Assembly (NCBI GenBank): GCA_002682945.1
Contig: NYSL01000016.1
Coordinates: 70,993-118,254, forward strand
DNA length: 47,262 nucleotides
Reading direction: 5' to 3'
Origin: Cryomorphaceae bacterium
GTDB lineage: Bacteria; Bacteroidota; Bacteroidia; Flavobacteriales; Schleiferiaceae
Positions within the stretch are counted from its first letter, which is position 1, and each line of letters begins with the position of its first letter. Under the pieces are notes generated by a model. The model saw only the letters and a list, made by a program, of their open reading frames with translations. It was not told where the DNA came from and ran no database searches. The translations under genes were made by a program, and so were the position numbers. This document shows positions 18,039-27,534 of the stretch, piece after piece.

Positions 18039-19025
18039 TTAATTGGAATTTATTGAAAGTAATGAACATCCTCTTTGATCAGACCCATCAATTCTACCAA
18101 GAACTTCAAAATTACCATTTTCATGTACTCTACCCATATCGTCAGTAGCTAAAAATGCGCACGAGTCTGAGTTGGCAAGATCAATTATGTTCAACCCGCA
18201 AATTTCTCCAACATTCGAAAGTGACAATGGTGTTTCTATCGACCTCGGGAGAACTAACATTTGTGAAGGGGTTGAAAACAATCCTTCCTTAAAACTATAA
18301 GCTTGTGATAATAATTCCGTCATTCCATATTCGGAATGTATTTTTTTTGTGCCAAAAGAGGAATTCAACTTATGGTGAAGTTCTTCTCGAATAGGTTCTT
18401 CTCTTCGGCCTTTCATTCCGCCAGTTTCCATAATTATAGTATGATTTAAGTTCATCGGATTTTTGATAGACTCAGCTAAGTCTAAAAGAGCAAAAGTGAC
18501 TCCTAATAGAATTGTTGGAACTCGATTAAGATCAAGATTTTCAAGTCTGTATTTTAATTCATCTATTCCTTTAACGAAGAACCCACTTTCATTATGGTTG
18601 GAAATAGAGATAAAGTACTCTGCCATATCTATTAGAGAAGATCCAGATCTATCTAAATACCCGGGGAGAAGACACAGCCATGCATAATTCTTAACTGGTC
18701 CATAAAAACTTTCAAAACACATTTGCGCATTTCTCAGATATATATTTTTATTGGAGACAAAATGCTGAGAATTTATGGCCCCACTTGATGTATATACAGT
18801 ATCGGGAGTAAAAGAACCAGTAACGACTTTTTGAGATTTAAATGCTGTGATTGGCAAAAACGGAATGGATGTTAAAGTATCTATGGCATTTATTTTTTCA
18901 TCTCCCCAACCCAAAGATTCTAACCATGTCTTGTATATTTTATTCTCGCGAGCTTGGTGTTTGAACAGTTTGATGGCCAAATTTTCAAAACCCTTTTCAA
19001 TAAATGGGTAATGTCTATGACTCAT
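18039..19025 (-). CDS. LuxE/PaaK-like acyl-protein synthetase family protein
   Basis: A 328-residue protein of the adenylate-forming LuxE family. Seen are FLPITAFKSQKV near residue 55, a Ser-rich phosphate loop YTSSGAINSQH, the block METGGMKGRREE, SEYGMTELLSQAYS (the adenylate-binding Y-G-x-T-E core) and an ATDDMGRV-plus-LGRIDGSDQRGCS end resembling the A8-type hinge. LuxE itself activates fatty acids as acyl-AMP and transfers them to a cysteine; Bacteroidota single-gene versions have no known substrate. Its start overlaps the DUF4296 stop by 4 bp, so it belongs to the pyrC operon. Confidence 0.8.
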   Translation of the reverse strand: MSHRHYPFIEKGFENLAIKLFKHQARENKIYKTWLESLGWGDEKINAIDTLTSIPFLPITAFKSQKVVTGSFTPDTVYTSSGAINSQHFVSNKNIYLRNAQMCFESFYGPVKNYAWLCLLPGYLDRSGSSLIDMAEYFISISNHNESGFFVKGIDELKYRLENLDLNRVPTILLGVTFALLDLAESIKNPMNLNHTIIMETGGMKGRREEPIREELHHKLNSSFGTKKIHSEYGMTELLSQAYSFKEGLFSTPSQMLVLPRSIETPLSLSNVGEICGLNIIDLANSDSCAFLATDDMGRVHENGNFEVLGRIDGSDQRGCSLLSINSN

Positions 19026-19387
19026 TTATCTAAAGGCCCATTTAATTCGTATACTTTTTGACGCAGGCTATCAATAATCCATTGATAATATTGTGACATT
19101 TCTTTTGGATTGGAGTGATAATATTTAAAGCTATTTCTTACTTGATTCTTATTGACTTTAAACTTATCATATAAAACAGCATAAAATTTATTTAATTCGA
19201 TAGAATCTCCCAGGACTGTAGTTCCTGTTCTTGCGCCTTCTAGTAATTGAATTTGATACAATAGTTCCACAAATTCTTTTTCAGATATCAACTCATCAGG
19301 TTTTTCTAGTGGACGCTCATTATTCATGGAGTTAACGCAAGATGATAAGGAAATAATGATTAAAAGGGAATACTTCAAAATTTTCAT
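19022..19387 (-). CDS. DUF4296 lipoprotein
   Basis: A 121-residue protein with a lipoprotein signal peptide: LLIIISLSSC, acylated Cys at residue 17. The mature part begins KPDELISEKEFVELLYQIQL and contains VNKNQVRNSFKYYHSNP and YQWIIDSLRQKVYEL, which fit DUF4296, a small helical Bacteroidota lipoprotein family of unknown role. It overlaps the upstream pyrC stop and the downstream LuxE-like start by 4 bp each. The order mannose synthase, dihydroorotase, DUF4296 is, as I recall, common in Bacteroidota. Confidence 0.85.
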   Translation of the reverse strand: MKILKYSLLIIISLSSCVNSMNNERPLEKPDELISEKEFVELLYQIQLLEGARTGTTVLGDSIELNKFYAVLYDKFKVNKNQVRNSFKYYHSNPKEMSQYYQWIIDSLRQKVYELNGPLDK

Positions 19388-20736
19388 TTGCGCATAAATA
19401 CTAATCTTTGCCCACTATTGGGTCCAAGAATTTCACCATTATGATAGTTTAATATTCCATTTACAAAGGTGTGGCTAACCGAAGATTTAAATGTAATCTC
19501 CTCGAAAGGAGACCAGGCGCATTTACTAAGTATTTTTTCTTTTTTAACAATTGTAGGCTTTGACGGATTTACAATGGCTAAGTCTGCATAATACCCTTCT
19601 TTCAAATATCCTCGTTTGTCTATTCGAAATAGATCTGCGGGATTATGGCACATGAGTTGCACTATTCTGGTAATATTTAAACCATTTTCTTTTGCCAAAT
19701 CTAACATTGCTGGTAAAGAGAACTGAATTAGTGGACCTCCTGCAGGAGCATCAAGATAAGGTCTCAATTTTTCCTCTAATTTGTGAGGGGCGTGATCTGT
19801 GGAAATTACATCAATTCGGCCATCATGAAGGGCCTTTCTTAAAGATTCTCTATCAAATTTCGTTTTTACAGATGGATTCCATTTGATTTTATTCCCTAAC
19901 GACAAATAGTCTTCATCAGAGAACCATAAATGGTGCACGCAGGCTTCTGAGGTAATTTTTTTTTCTACCAACGGAGTCGTTCCATCAAACAAGTTTAATT
20001 CTTTAGAAGTGCTGATATGATAAACATGAAACCTTGCTCCGGTTGATTTTGCAAGACTTATCGCTTTTGATGAACTTAAATAACAACCTTCTGTATCTCG
20101 AATTACTGGATGATCCGATGGTAATATATTCTCTTTGCCTTTTTTAAAGATTAATCTTTCTAAATTATTTTTTATTGTCTCTTCATCTTCGCAATGTGCA
20201 ATTAATTGATGGTCAACTTCTGAAAATATTCGCTCAATAGATTTTTGGTTATCAACTAACATATTCCCGGTTGACGATCCCATAAAAATCTTAATTCCTG
20301 CAATATTCGCCTTAGATGCTTTTTTAAGCTCTTCAAGATTATCATTTGTCGCTCCAAGATTAAAGCTATAATTGGCCCAAGAAACTTCTTTAGCACGGCT
20401 ATATTTTTTCTCTAATTCAAAAAGTGAAGTTGCATTTGGAATAGTATTAGGTTGCTCTATGTAACTAGTTACACCACCAGCTATAGCTGCTTTTGATTCA
20501 CTATTAATATCTGCTTTTTGAGTCAGCCCTGGCTCTCTAAAATGCACTTGACTATCTATAACTCCGGGGATCAAATATGCCCCTGCTGCGTCAATTGTAT
20601 TTACATTAACTTTTGCAGATATAGAATTATCAATTCGATCGATACAACCGTTTTTGATCAGTATATCAGATTCTTTTATAATACCATCATTGATTAACAC
20701 CCCATTTTTTATCAAAAATTGAGAAGAGTTGTTCAT
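19384..20736 (-). CDS. pyrC: Dihydroorotase
   Basis: A 450-residue dihydroorotase of the amidohydrolase superfamily, catalysing ring closure of carbamoyl-aspartate to dihydroorotate in pyrimidine synthesis. The metal site appears complete: DSQVHFREPG (the D-x-H-x-R motif), a Lys in GIKIFMGSSTGNM that would be carboxylated, His in IAHCEDE, His in HVYHISTSKE and the catalytic Asp in ISTDHAPH. So this is an active-type enzyme and not a PyrC-like pseudo-subunit. Its start overlaps the mannose synthase stop by 4 bp and its stop overlaps the DUF4296 start by 4 bp. Confidence 0.95.
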   Translation of the reverse strand: MNNSSQFLIKNGVLINDGIIKESDILIKNGCIDRIDNSISAKVNVNTIDAAGAYLIPGVIDSQVHFREPGLTQKADINSESKAAIAGGVTSYIEQPNTIPNATSLFELEKKYSRAKEVSWANYSFNLGATNDNLEELKKASKANIAGIKIFMGSSTGNMLVDNQKSIERIFSEVDHQLIAHCEDEETIKNNLERLIFKKGKENILPSDHPVIRDTEGCYLSSSKAISLAKSTGARFHVYHISTSKELNLFDGTTPLVEKKITSEACVHHLWFSDEDYLSLGNKIKWNPSVKTKFDRESLRKALHDGRIDVISTDHAPHKLEEKLRPYLDAPAGGPLIQFSLPAMLDLAKENGLNITRIVQLMCHNPADLFRIDKRGYLKEGYYADLAIVNPSKPTIVKKEKILSKCAWSPFEEITFKSSVSHTFVNGILNYHNGEILGPNSGQRLVFMRK

Positions 20737-21458
20737 TTTTTAAAAAAACTGATGATTTTCAATAAAATTACCCCAAAAACGGCCTCTCGTATTATGCCGC
20801 TGGACATTTTACTTTCTCCTAATTTCCTATCTGTGAAAATTACAGGAACTTCTTTGAGTTTGAACCCTTGTTTCCATGAACGAAACTTCATTTCAATTTG
20901 AAAAGCATATCCTGTAAATCTGATTTTATGAAAATCAATTGCTTCAAGGACAGATCTTCGATAGCATTTAAACCCAGCAGTGGTGTCATGAATTGGCATC
21001 CTGGTAATTAATCTAACATACTTAGAAGCAAAATAACTAAGTAATACCCTGCTCATCGGCCAATTCACAACATTAACACCATTTGAGTAACGAGACCCAA
21101 TTGCTAAATCTACATTATCCTCAGAGCAAGCTTTTAGCAATTTAGGTAAGTCATTTGGGTCATGAGAAAAATCAGCATCCATTTCAAAAATGAAACTATA
21201 ATCTCTTTTTAGAGCCCATTTAAAACCGAAAATATACGCCGTACCTAAACCGAGTTTTCCTTTTCTTGACTCAAGATGTAGTCTCCCCTGGTAACGATTT
21301 TGTAACCCGCGAACAATATCTGCGGTTCCATCAGGAGAATTGTCATCAACAATTAATAGGTTGAAATTATCATCTAAATTTAAAATAGCATCAATGATTG
21401 CATTGACGTTATCACGTTCATTATATGTTGGAATAATAATTAAACTCTTGCTAGACAT
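20733..21458 (-). CDS. Polyprenol monophosphomannose synthase (GT2, DPM1-like)
   Basis: A 241-residue GT2 enzyme. IIPTYNERDNVNAIIDAIL at the N-terminus, the nucleotide-binding VDDNSPDGTADIV, the metal-binding MDADFSHDP, IGSRYSNGVNVVNWPM and the DTTAGFKCYRR block are characteristic of dolichol/polyprenol-phosphate mannose synthases without a C-terminal membrane anchor. It would transfer mannose from GDP-mannose to a polyprenyl phosphate at the inner face of the cytoplasmic membrane. It is the first gene of the pyrC operon and divergent from polA. The product would be a natural donor for the DUF2723 transferase at 5350-8442. Mannose specificity is inferred from family. Confidence 0.88.
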   Translation of the reverse strand: MSSKSLIIIPTYNERDNVNAIIDAILNLDDNFNLLIVDDNSPDGTADIVRGLQNRYQGRLHLESRKGKLGLGTAYIFGFKWALKRDYSFIFEMDADFSHDPNDLPKLLKACSEDNVDLAIGSRYSNGVNVVNWPMSRVLLSYFASKYVRLITRMPIHDTTAGFKCYRRSVLEAIDFHKIRFTGYAFQIEMKFRSWKQGFKLKEVPVIFTDRKLGESKMSSGIIREAVFGVILLKIISFFKK

Positions 21459-21468
21459 ATTTAATAAT

Positions 21469-21476
21469 CAAAAGTA
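21469..21476 (-). promoter_or_regulatory. -7 box TACTTTTG of the mannose synthase-pyrC operon
   Basis: On the minus strand TACTTTTG matches TAnnTTTG, 10 nt before the ATG at 21458. It is only 14 nt from the polA box on the other strand. Confidence 0.5.
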
Positions 21477-21490
21477 GAGGTTTAGGTCCG

Positions 21491-21498
21491 TATTTTTG
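21491..21498 (+). promoter_or_regulatory. -7 box TATTTTTG of polA
   Basis: TATTTTTG matches TAnnTTTG, 18 nt before the polA ATG at 21517; the expected leader is about 12 nt. Its -33 region would fall on the opposing -7 box. Confidence 0.5.
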
Positions 21499-21516
21499 AA
21501 TAAATCTGATAATTAA

Positions 21517-24339
21517 ATGAATCAACCAAGACTTTATCTTCTGGATGCTTATGCTCTTATTTTTAGAGCTTATTTTGCATTTGCCAAGAACCCTCGAATC
21601 ACAAGTAAAGGACTGGACACATCAGCTATTTACGGTTTTGTTTTGGCATTATTGGATGTTTTAGAAAAACAGGACCCAACTCATATAGCTGTTGTGTTTG
21701 ACATTGGCGGCAGCGCTTCCCGATTAGAAATATTCCCGGAATACAAGGCTAATCGGGATGAAACTCCAGATGGAATAAAGGTTGCTGTTCCGATAATTCA
21801 CAAATTTCTCAAGGCTATGAATATTTCAGCTTTGGGTGTAGAGGGTTTTGAGGCAGATGATGTTATTGGAACTCTCGCTAAAAAGGCGGAGAAGTCGGGT
21901 TATGATGTTTTTATGATGACTCCCGATAAAGATTTTGGTCAACTTGTAACTGATAAAATTAAAATGCTTCGGCCCAAAAGAGGTGGGGAGCCTGCCGAGA
22001 TCTTGGGACCAAAAGAAATTTGTGAGAAGTGGAATATATCGAGAGTTGAGCAAGTCGTAGATGTTCTTGGGCTTATGGGTGATTCTGCAGATAACATTCC
22101 AGGAATTCCAAGTGTTGGACAAAAAACTGCGGCGAAATTATTAACGGAATATGATTCTTTGGAAGGAATTCTTAAAAACTCAGACAAAATAAAAGGCAAA
22201 CTTGGTGAGAAAGTTAGAGAATTTGGGGATCAAGGAATAATGTCAAAATCCCTTGCAAAAATCATAATTGATGTCCCTATTGATTTTAATGAAAAGGATT
22301 TAGAGAAAAAAGAACCTGATGAAATTGCCTTGGAAAGTTTACTTCAAGAATTAGAATTCAAAAGTCTTTCACGAAGGTTACTAAAACGTGAAATAGAATT
22401 AAAAAAGCCAAAAGATTCGATTAAAGAGACTTCAAAGCCAATTCAAGCATCTCAAAAAATTGGACAGATGGACCTTTTTTCCGCGGAAAATTCTCCAGCA
22501 TTAAAACCGCAGGAGAAACCTGTACCTGTACAGAAGAATGATTATGTTATTATAGATTCATTGCAATCCGCCAAACTGCTAAGAAATAAATTGCTTCAAC
22601 AAGACTCTTTTTGTTTCAGTACTCAGATAGTGAAATCGGAGGTAGGTAGAAATTATCTTTCGGGTATTGCTTTTAGCTATGCGCCGAACAGAGCTTATTA
22701 TGTCCCACTGGGCAATGCTGCAGATGAGGATTATACAGATTTATTGGAATTCCTAAAAAGTCCGTTAGAAGAAAATTCCATAATCAAAATCGGGTATGAC
22801 TTGAAATACCAAAAGCAAGTTCTCCGTGATCAAGGGGTTACTATTGGCGGAGTATTTCACGACACTATGGTTATGCATTATCTCTTAGAGCCAGATAAAC
22901 GTCATACCATTCAATATTTGTTTGAGACATATGTTAAGGATTCTTTGGGCTCAAAATACTTAGCCCTAATTTCTGATGATAACAGAAAAAGAGATTTTTC
23001 ACTTGATAGTCTTCCAGTATCAGAATTGTTAATTATTAAGAGTGAAGAAGTTGATTTTCTATTTCAATTGTCACTTATTCTAAATAAACGAATCAAGGAT
23101 TTGAATCTTGAAAGACTCTATTATGATATTGAAGCTCCTTTAATTAATATTCTCTCCAAGATGGAGTCATCAGGAGTTACCGTTGATATCAAAGGTTTAT
23201 TTAATTACTCTAAGGAGCTTGGCGTTGATATGAATGGGCTTGAAAGTGATATACATAGTATCGCAGGAAAGAATTTTAATTTAGGTTCTCCGAAGCAATT
23301 AGGCCAAGTGCTATTCGATGAATTAAAAATTGGAAAAGGCAAAGTAAAAAAAACAAAAACAGGCCAGTATGCTACTGGAGAAGAAGTCCTGGAAAAGCTA
23401 TCTAAGGACTATGAGGTTGTCAAGAAACTTTTGGATTGGCGGCAGTTAGGAAAATTAAAAAGTACTTATGTCGATTCTTTACCCCTACTAGTAAATGAAA
23501 AAACAGGTAGGATACATACTACATTTAATCAAGCAGTTGCTTCAACAGGTAGATTATCAAGTACAGGCCCCAATCTTCAGAATATACCCATTCGCACAAC
23601 AAATGGGAAAAAAGTAAGAAAATCATTTATTCCAAGAGACCCTAATCACGTTTTATTTAGTGCGGACTATTCTCAAATTGAATTACGTGTAATAGCCTCC
23701 ATGAGTGGAGACGAAAATATGCAAGAAGCGTTTTTAGACGGGGATGATATTCATATAAAAACTGCGTCAAAAGTATTTAATGTTCCAATAAATGAAGTTA
23801 CAAGAGAGCAAAGGGGAAATGCAAAAACAATTAATTTTGGAATAATATATGGAGTTTCTGCTTTCGGTCTTAGTCAGCAATCTAACCTTTCACGAACCGA
23901 AGCAAAAGAAGTAATTGACAGTTATTTCATCTCATACCCAGGAATTAAAAAGTATATGGAAAACCAAGTCTCTTTTGCTAGAGAAAATGGTTTTGTGGAG
24001 ACATTAATAGGTAGAAGAAGGTATTTAAGAGATATAAATTCTCCGAACAGGGTAGTTCGTGGTCATGCGGAGCGAAATGCAGTTAATGCTCCTATACAGG
24101 GCACTGCTGCAGACATCATGAAATTAGCTATGGTTGGCGTTTACGATAGAATGAAGAAAGAGGGATTTAGATCAAAAATGATTATTCAAGTACATGATGA
24201 GTTAGTCATAGATACTTTGAAAAGTGAATTAGAGGAATTGAAGGTTTTAGTGATTGAAGAAATGGAGAATGCATATAGGCTTGATGTGCCCCTTGAGGTT
24301 GATACGGGATTTGGAACTAATTGGTTAGATGCTCATTAA
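21517..24339 (+). CDS. polA: DNA polymerase I with a degenerate 3'-5' exonuclease domain
   Basis: A 940-residue family A polymerase. The 5' nuclease domain (residues 1 to about 290) is intact: LLDAYALIFRAYFAF, GFEADDVIGTLA, TPDKDFGQLV, DSADNIPGIPSVGQKTA. The polymerase domain has motif A DYSQIELRVIASM, motif B RGNAKTINFGIIYG and motif C QVHDELVI. The middle 3'-5' exonuclease domain keeps its fold but not its metal ligands: Exo I D-x-E is S368-T-Q370, the Exo II Asp is Q432 (LKYQKQVL), and the Exo III region IIKSEEVD (506-513) lacks the usual Tyr and has Glu for Asp. So polymerase and flap-nuclease activity are expected, proofreading is not. It is a single-gene unit, divergent from the mannose synthase. 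Confidence 0.96.
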   Translation: MNQPRLYLLDAYALIFRAYFAFAKNPRITSKGLDTSAIYGFVLALLDVLEKQDPTHIAVVFDIGGSASRLEIFPEYKANRDETPDGIKVAVPIIHKFLKAMNISALGVEGFEADDVIGTLAKKAEKSGYDVFMMTPDKDFGQLVTDKIKMLRPKRGGEPAEILGPKEICEKWNISRVEQVVDVLGLMGDSADNIPGIPSVGQKTAAKLLTEYDSLEGILKNSDKIKGKLGEKVREFGDQGIMSKSLAKIIIDVPIDFNEKDLEKKEPDEIALESLLQELEFKSLSRRLLKREIELKKPKDSIKETSKPIQASQKIGQMDLFSAENSPALKPQEKPVPVQKNDYVIIDSLQSAKLLRNKLLQQDSFCFSTQIVKSEVGRNYLSGIAFSYAPNRAYYVPLGNAADEDYTDLLEFLKSPLEENSIIKIGYDLKYQKQVLRDQGVTIGGVFHDTMVMHYLLEPDKRHTIQYLFETYVKDSLGSKYLALISDDNRKRDFSLDSLPVSELLIIKSEEVDFLFQLSLILNKRIKDLNLERLYYDIEAPLINILSKMESSGVTVDIKGLFNYSKELGVDMNGLESDIHSIAGKNFNLGSPKQLGQVLFDELKIGKGKVKKTKTGQYATGEEVLEKLSKDYEVVKKLLDWRQLGKLKSTYVDSLPLLVNEKTGRIHTTFNQAVASTGRLSSTGPNLQNIPIRTTNGKKVRKSFIPRDPNHVLFSADYSQIELRVIASMSGDENMQEAFLDGDDIHIKTASKVFNVPINEVTREQRGNAKTINFGIIYGVSAFGLSQQSNLSRTEAKEVIDSYFISYPGIKKYMENQVSFARENGFVETLIGRRRYLRDINSPNRVVRGHAERNAVNAPIQGTAADIMKLAMVGVYDRMKKEGFRSKMIIQVHDELVIDTLKSELEELKVLVIEEMENAYRLDVPLEVDTGFGTNWLDAH

Positions 24340-24364
24340 TTTGAAAATGTATAAAAGTGATCAA

Positions 24365-25627
24365 TTAATCTTTATAAGGTTCCGGGTCAATGCTTCCAGT
24401 TTCACGTATTACCTCTCCTAAAGTTCTATGGTCGTCTTTTTCTTTATGTCTCACCATACCCCATGCCATTATACTGCTGCTAACCAGAATTATGTATAAT
24501 AGGATACCATTATCAAATTGATCAATGCTCATATTTGCTGGTATCGCATAAAATAATAGAATCGTTATTAGACCTCTTGGAGCGAGATAATTTAATAGAG
24601 TTGAGGGGGTTTTAACTGTCCACAATACCGAAACTTTTCTTATTTGGTATATGCCGATTAAAGAAAGGACTGCAAAGAATATCACTAATGGATTACCAAG
24701 AGAGCTAAGGTCTATGCTATAGCCAAAGACAACGAAAAAGAATGTTCTGACAATAAATGCTGTCTCACGGGTGATCAATTTAAAATCCTTGAGTAAAGAA
24801 CTCACAATATTTGCTTTTAATAATCTTCTTAATCTTCCTGGGAAAAATAATTGAGGATTATTCAGGATCATACCAAAAATTAATATCACTAAAAGAGAAC
24901 TAAGGTGAAGTAGTTTTCCAACGGCATAAAGAAGGATTAAAGCAGATATTAACAGAAATAATTTTAGTTGTGTTTTAATATTTTGAAGCATGATGACCAG
25001 CAAATATGAAAAGACTGCTGACACAATTACACTGATACCAAAAGACCAACCAAACTGTAAAAGCCATTCTGTGGCATTACCGCTTGGGTTTTCAAATCCT
25101 TCTACAAGAAAATAAAATAACATAATTCCCAAAATGTCGCTAAATGTCGACTGATATATCATGAACTCTTTTAGATCTTTTTTAAAGTATTCTATGCTAG
25201 GAATTACTATAGCTGAGCTCAAAATACTTAGAGGTACAGCATAGAGAATTGCATTTTCCCATGGCGCGTCCATTCCGACATGAAATAGTCCTGCAAGAAA
25301 AAAAACAGTAAATCCCATTTCCAACAGAGTTAAAATGAAACTCCGACCGACTAGACTTCTTCGGTCCTTTGAAAATTCAAGGTCTAATGCTGCTTCAAGT
25401 ACTATCATTATTAGACCAATACTACCTAATATTTCTAAAGATGGTTGAACATTTGGTTGGGGGAAGTCAAAGTATTTACCGAATGCCCCTAAAATTATAC
25501 CTGTTCCCAGAAGCATTAGAACACTTGGTATTCTTGTTTTTTTTGCTAATAGATTAAAAAGGTATGATACTATAACAATTGCTGCTAAAGCAATGAGAAC
25601 AGAAGGTGTATTTATTAGATTACTCAA
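24365..25627 (-). CDS. Cation/proton antiporter (CPA family)
   Basis: A 420-residue membrane protein with about 12 hydrophobic segments and short loops, resembling monovalent cation:proton antiporters (Na+/H+ exchanger family). Typical early blocks are KKTRIPSVLMLLGTGIILG and a long central set of helices; the C-terminus is a short charged tail (HKEKDDHRTLGEVIRE). No TrkA-N or other cytosolic regulatory domain is attached. The start must be the TTG at 25625-25627 or lie further in, because an in-frame TAA stands two codons upstream and the next Met is near residue 38. It follows typA on the same strand after 92 bp. The ion is not determined by sequence. Confidence 0.85.
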   Translation of the reverse strand: MSNLINTPSVLIALAAIVIVSYLFNLLAKKTRIPSVLMLLGTGIILGAFGKYFDFPQPNVQPSLEILGSIGLIMIVLEAALDLEFSKDRRSLVGRSFILTLLEMGFTVFFLAGLFHVGMDAPWENAILYAVPLSILSSAIVIPSIEYFKKDLKEFMIYQSTFSDILGIMLFYFLVEGFENPSGNATEWLLQFGWSFGISVIVSAVFSYLLVIMLQNIKTQLKLFLLISALILLYAVGKLLHLSSLLVILIFGMILNNPQLFFPGRLRRLLKANIVSSLLKDFKLITRETAFIVRTFFFVVFGYSIDLSSLGNPLVIFFAVLSLIGIYQIRKVSVLWTVKTPSTLLNYLAPRGLITILLFYAIPANMSIDQFDNGILLYIILVSSSIMAWGMVRHKEKDDHRTLGEVIRETGSIDPEPYKD

Positions 25628-25719
25628 AGTTTATTTTTAGAATCAGCTTAAGAGAATTAAATGACCTAATTCACAATAGGATGCTTTATAAATTTAAGCA
25701 TACTTTTAGAAAGATATTT

Positions 25720-27495
25720 CTAATTTTTTTTAAAATTAATCTTTCTCAACCGTAAGCTTTTTGGAGTTATCTCTACTAATTCGTCCGATTGAATATATTC
25801 CAAAGCTTCCTCCAAACTCAGTTTTATTGCAGGGGCAATTCGTACTTTATCATCTGTGCCTGCTGCGCGAACATTGGTTTGCTTTTTGGCTTTTGTAAGA
25901 TTCACGTCTAAATCACTTCCACGAGTATGTTCTCCACAAATTTGGCCCGCATATATTTGTTCTCCAGGTTCAATAAAAAATCGACCTCTATCCTGAAGTC
26001 GGTCGATTGAGTAAGCTATTGACATTCCCTGTTCCATTGAAACAAGAGAGCCATTAGTTCGGCGAGGAAGATTCGGCTTAAGAGGCTGAAATTCAATAAA
26101 TCTATGATTCATAATTGCTTCCCCAGATGTTGATGTTAAAAGAGAATTCCTAAGACCAATTAACCCTCTTGAGGGAATATTAAATGTTAAGATCATTCTA
26201 TCTCCTTTTGGTATCATATTTAATAATTCACCCTTTCTAAGAGTAGCCATTTCTACAGCAGTCCCACTCATTGTTTCGGGTAAGTCAATTATAAGTTCTT
26301 CTATTGGTTCGCATTGAACGCCATTGATTTCTTTAATTATCACTTCAGGGTTTCCAATTTGCAACTCATAACCTTCTCTTCTCATAGTTTCAATAAGTAC
26401 AGATAAATGGAGAACACCTCGTCCAAAAACTCTAAAAGTATCTGCAGAGTCAGTAAGTTCCATCTTAAGAGCAAGATTTTTTTCTAATTCTTTTTCTAAA
26501 CGATCTCTAAGATGTCTTGAGGTTACATACTTTCCCTCTTTACCAAAGAAGGGGGAGTCATTTATCGTGAAAATCATGCTCATGGTAGGTTCATCGATAT
26601 TTATCGGTGGTAATGCTTCTGGATTTTCAATATCCGCGATAGTGTCACCGATTTCAAATCCCTCGATACCATTGATGGCACATATTTCTCCAACGTTTAC
26701 TTGCTTAACTCTTATTTTTCCAAGCCCTTCAAAAACATATAATTCTTTAATTTTTGTTTTTATTTGTGAGTTATCACTTTTTATGAGGCACACTGGCATA
26801 TTTTCATGAATTATCCCTCGATGTACACGCCCAATAGCCATTCGGCCTGTGTAAGAGGAGTAGTCAAGAGAGGTAATTAGCATTTGAGGTGCCCCTGGAT
26901 TTTTCGAGGCCTCTGGGACATACTTAATAACCATATCTAATAGTGGTTCTATTGAGTCAGTTGGGACTTCCCAGTCATAACTCATCCAATTCTGTTTTGC
27001 TGAACCGTAAACACAGGGGAAGTCAAGTTGCTCCTCGGAAGCATCCAGATTAAACATTAAATCAAAAATAGCTTCGTGAGCTGATTCTGGGTCACAATTG
27101 GGTTTATCTACTTTATTTACAACAACTATCGGTTTTAAGCCAATTTCGAGTGCTTTTTGTAAAACAAAACGAGTTTGAGGCATTGGGCCTTCAAAAGCAT
27201 CGACAAGCAGTAAAACTCCGTCTGCCATATTTAAAACGCGCTCAACTTCACCCCCGAAGTCAGCATGTCCAGGGGTATCAATGATATTTATTTTTACTTC
27301 TTTGTAATTGACACTCACATTTTTTGATAGAATAGTTATGCCTCTCTCTCTTTCTAGGTCATTACTATCTAAAATCAATTCACCTGTTTCTTGATTAGAT
27401 CGGAATAATTGACAATAATGAAGAATCTTATCTACCAGGGTAGTTTTACCATGATCAACGTGAGCAATAATAGCAATGTTTTTAACTTTTGTCAT
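25720..27495 (-). CDS. typA: Ribosome-associated translational GTPase TypA/BipA
   Basis: A 591-residue TypA/BipA, a ribosome-binding GTPase related to EF-G that helps 50S assembly and stress growth. The G motifs are complete: [10 protein letters not shown] (G1), RERGITI (G2), [16 protein letters not shown] (G3) and VVNKVDKPN (G4). The C-terminal blocks [31 protein letters not shown] and the BipA-specific tail [16 protein letters not shown] are present. The ATG at 27493-27495 gives the normal N-terminus [16 protein letters not shown]; a TTG five codons upstream is possible but unlikely. A TAnnTTTG box precedes it at 27527-27534. Confidence 0.96.
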   Translation of the reverse strand: MTKVKNIAIIAHVDHGKTTLVDKILHYCQLFRSNQETGELILDSNDLERERGITILSKNVSVNYKEVKINIIDTPGHADFGGEVERVLNMADGVLLLVDAFEGPMPQTRFVLQKALEIGLKPIVVVNKVDKPNCDPESAHEAIFDLMFNLDASEEQLDFPCVYGSAKQNWMSYDWEVPTDSIEPLLDMVIKYVPEASKNPGAPQMLITSLDYSSYTGRMAIGRVHRGIIHENMPVCLIKSDNSQIKTKIKELYVFEGLGKIRVKQVNVGEICAINGIEGFEIGDTIADIENPEALPPINIDEPTMSMIFTINDSPFFGKEGKYVTSRHLRDRLEKELEKNLALKMELTDSADTFRVFGRGVLHLSVLIETMRREGYELQIGNPEVIIKEINGVQCEPIEELIIDLPETMSGTAVEMATLRKGELLNMIPKGDRMILTFNIPSRGLIGLRNSLLTSTSGEAIMNHRFIEFQPLKPNLPRRTNGSLVSMEQGMSIAYSIDRLQDRGRFFIEPGEQIYAGQICGEHTRGSDLDVNLTKAKKQTNVRAAGTDDKVRIAPAIKLSLEEALEYIQSDELVEITPKSLRLRKINFKKN

Positions 27496-27526
27496 AATCA
27501 GAGCACACAAATATTCTGTGGCTGCG

Positions 27527-27534
27527 CAAAAGTA
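27527..27534 (-). promoter_or_regulatory. -7 box TACTTTTG of typA
   Basis: On the minus strand TACTTTTG matches TAnnTTTG, 31 nt before the typA ATG. The expected leader is about 25 nt, longer than for most genes here. Confidence 0.45.

Noticed and set aside
25681-25719. Short hairpins (ATGCTT/AAGCAT and TTAGAAA/TTTCTAA) after typA
   Set aside because: Stems are short and AT-rich, and on the minus strand, where typA is read, no T run follows; not convincing as a terminator.
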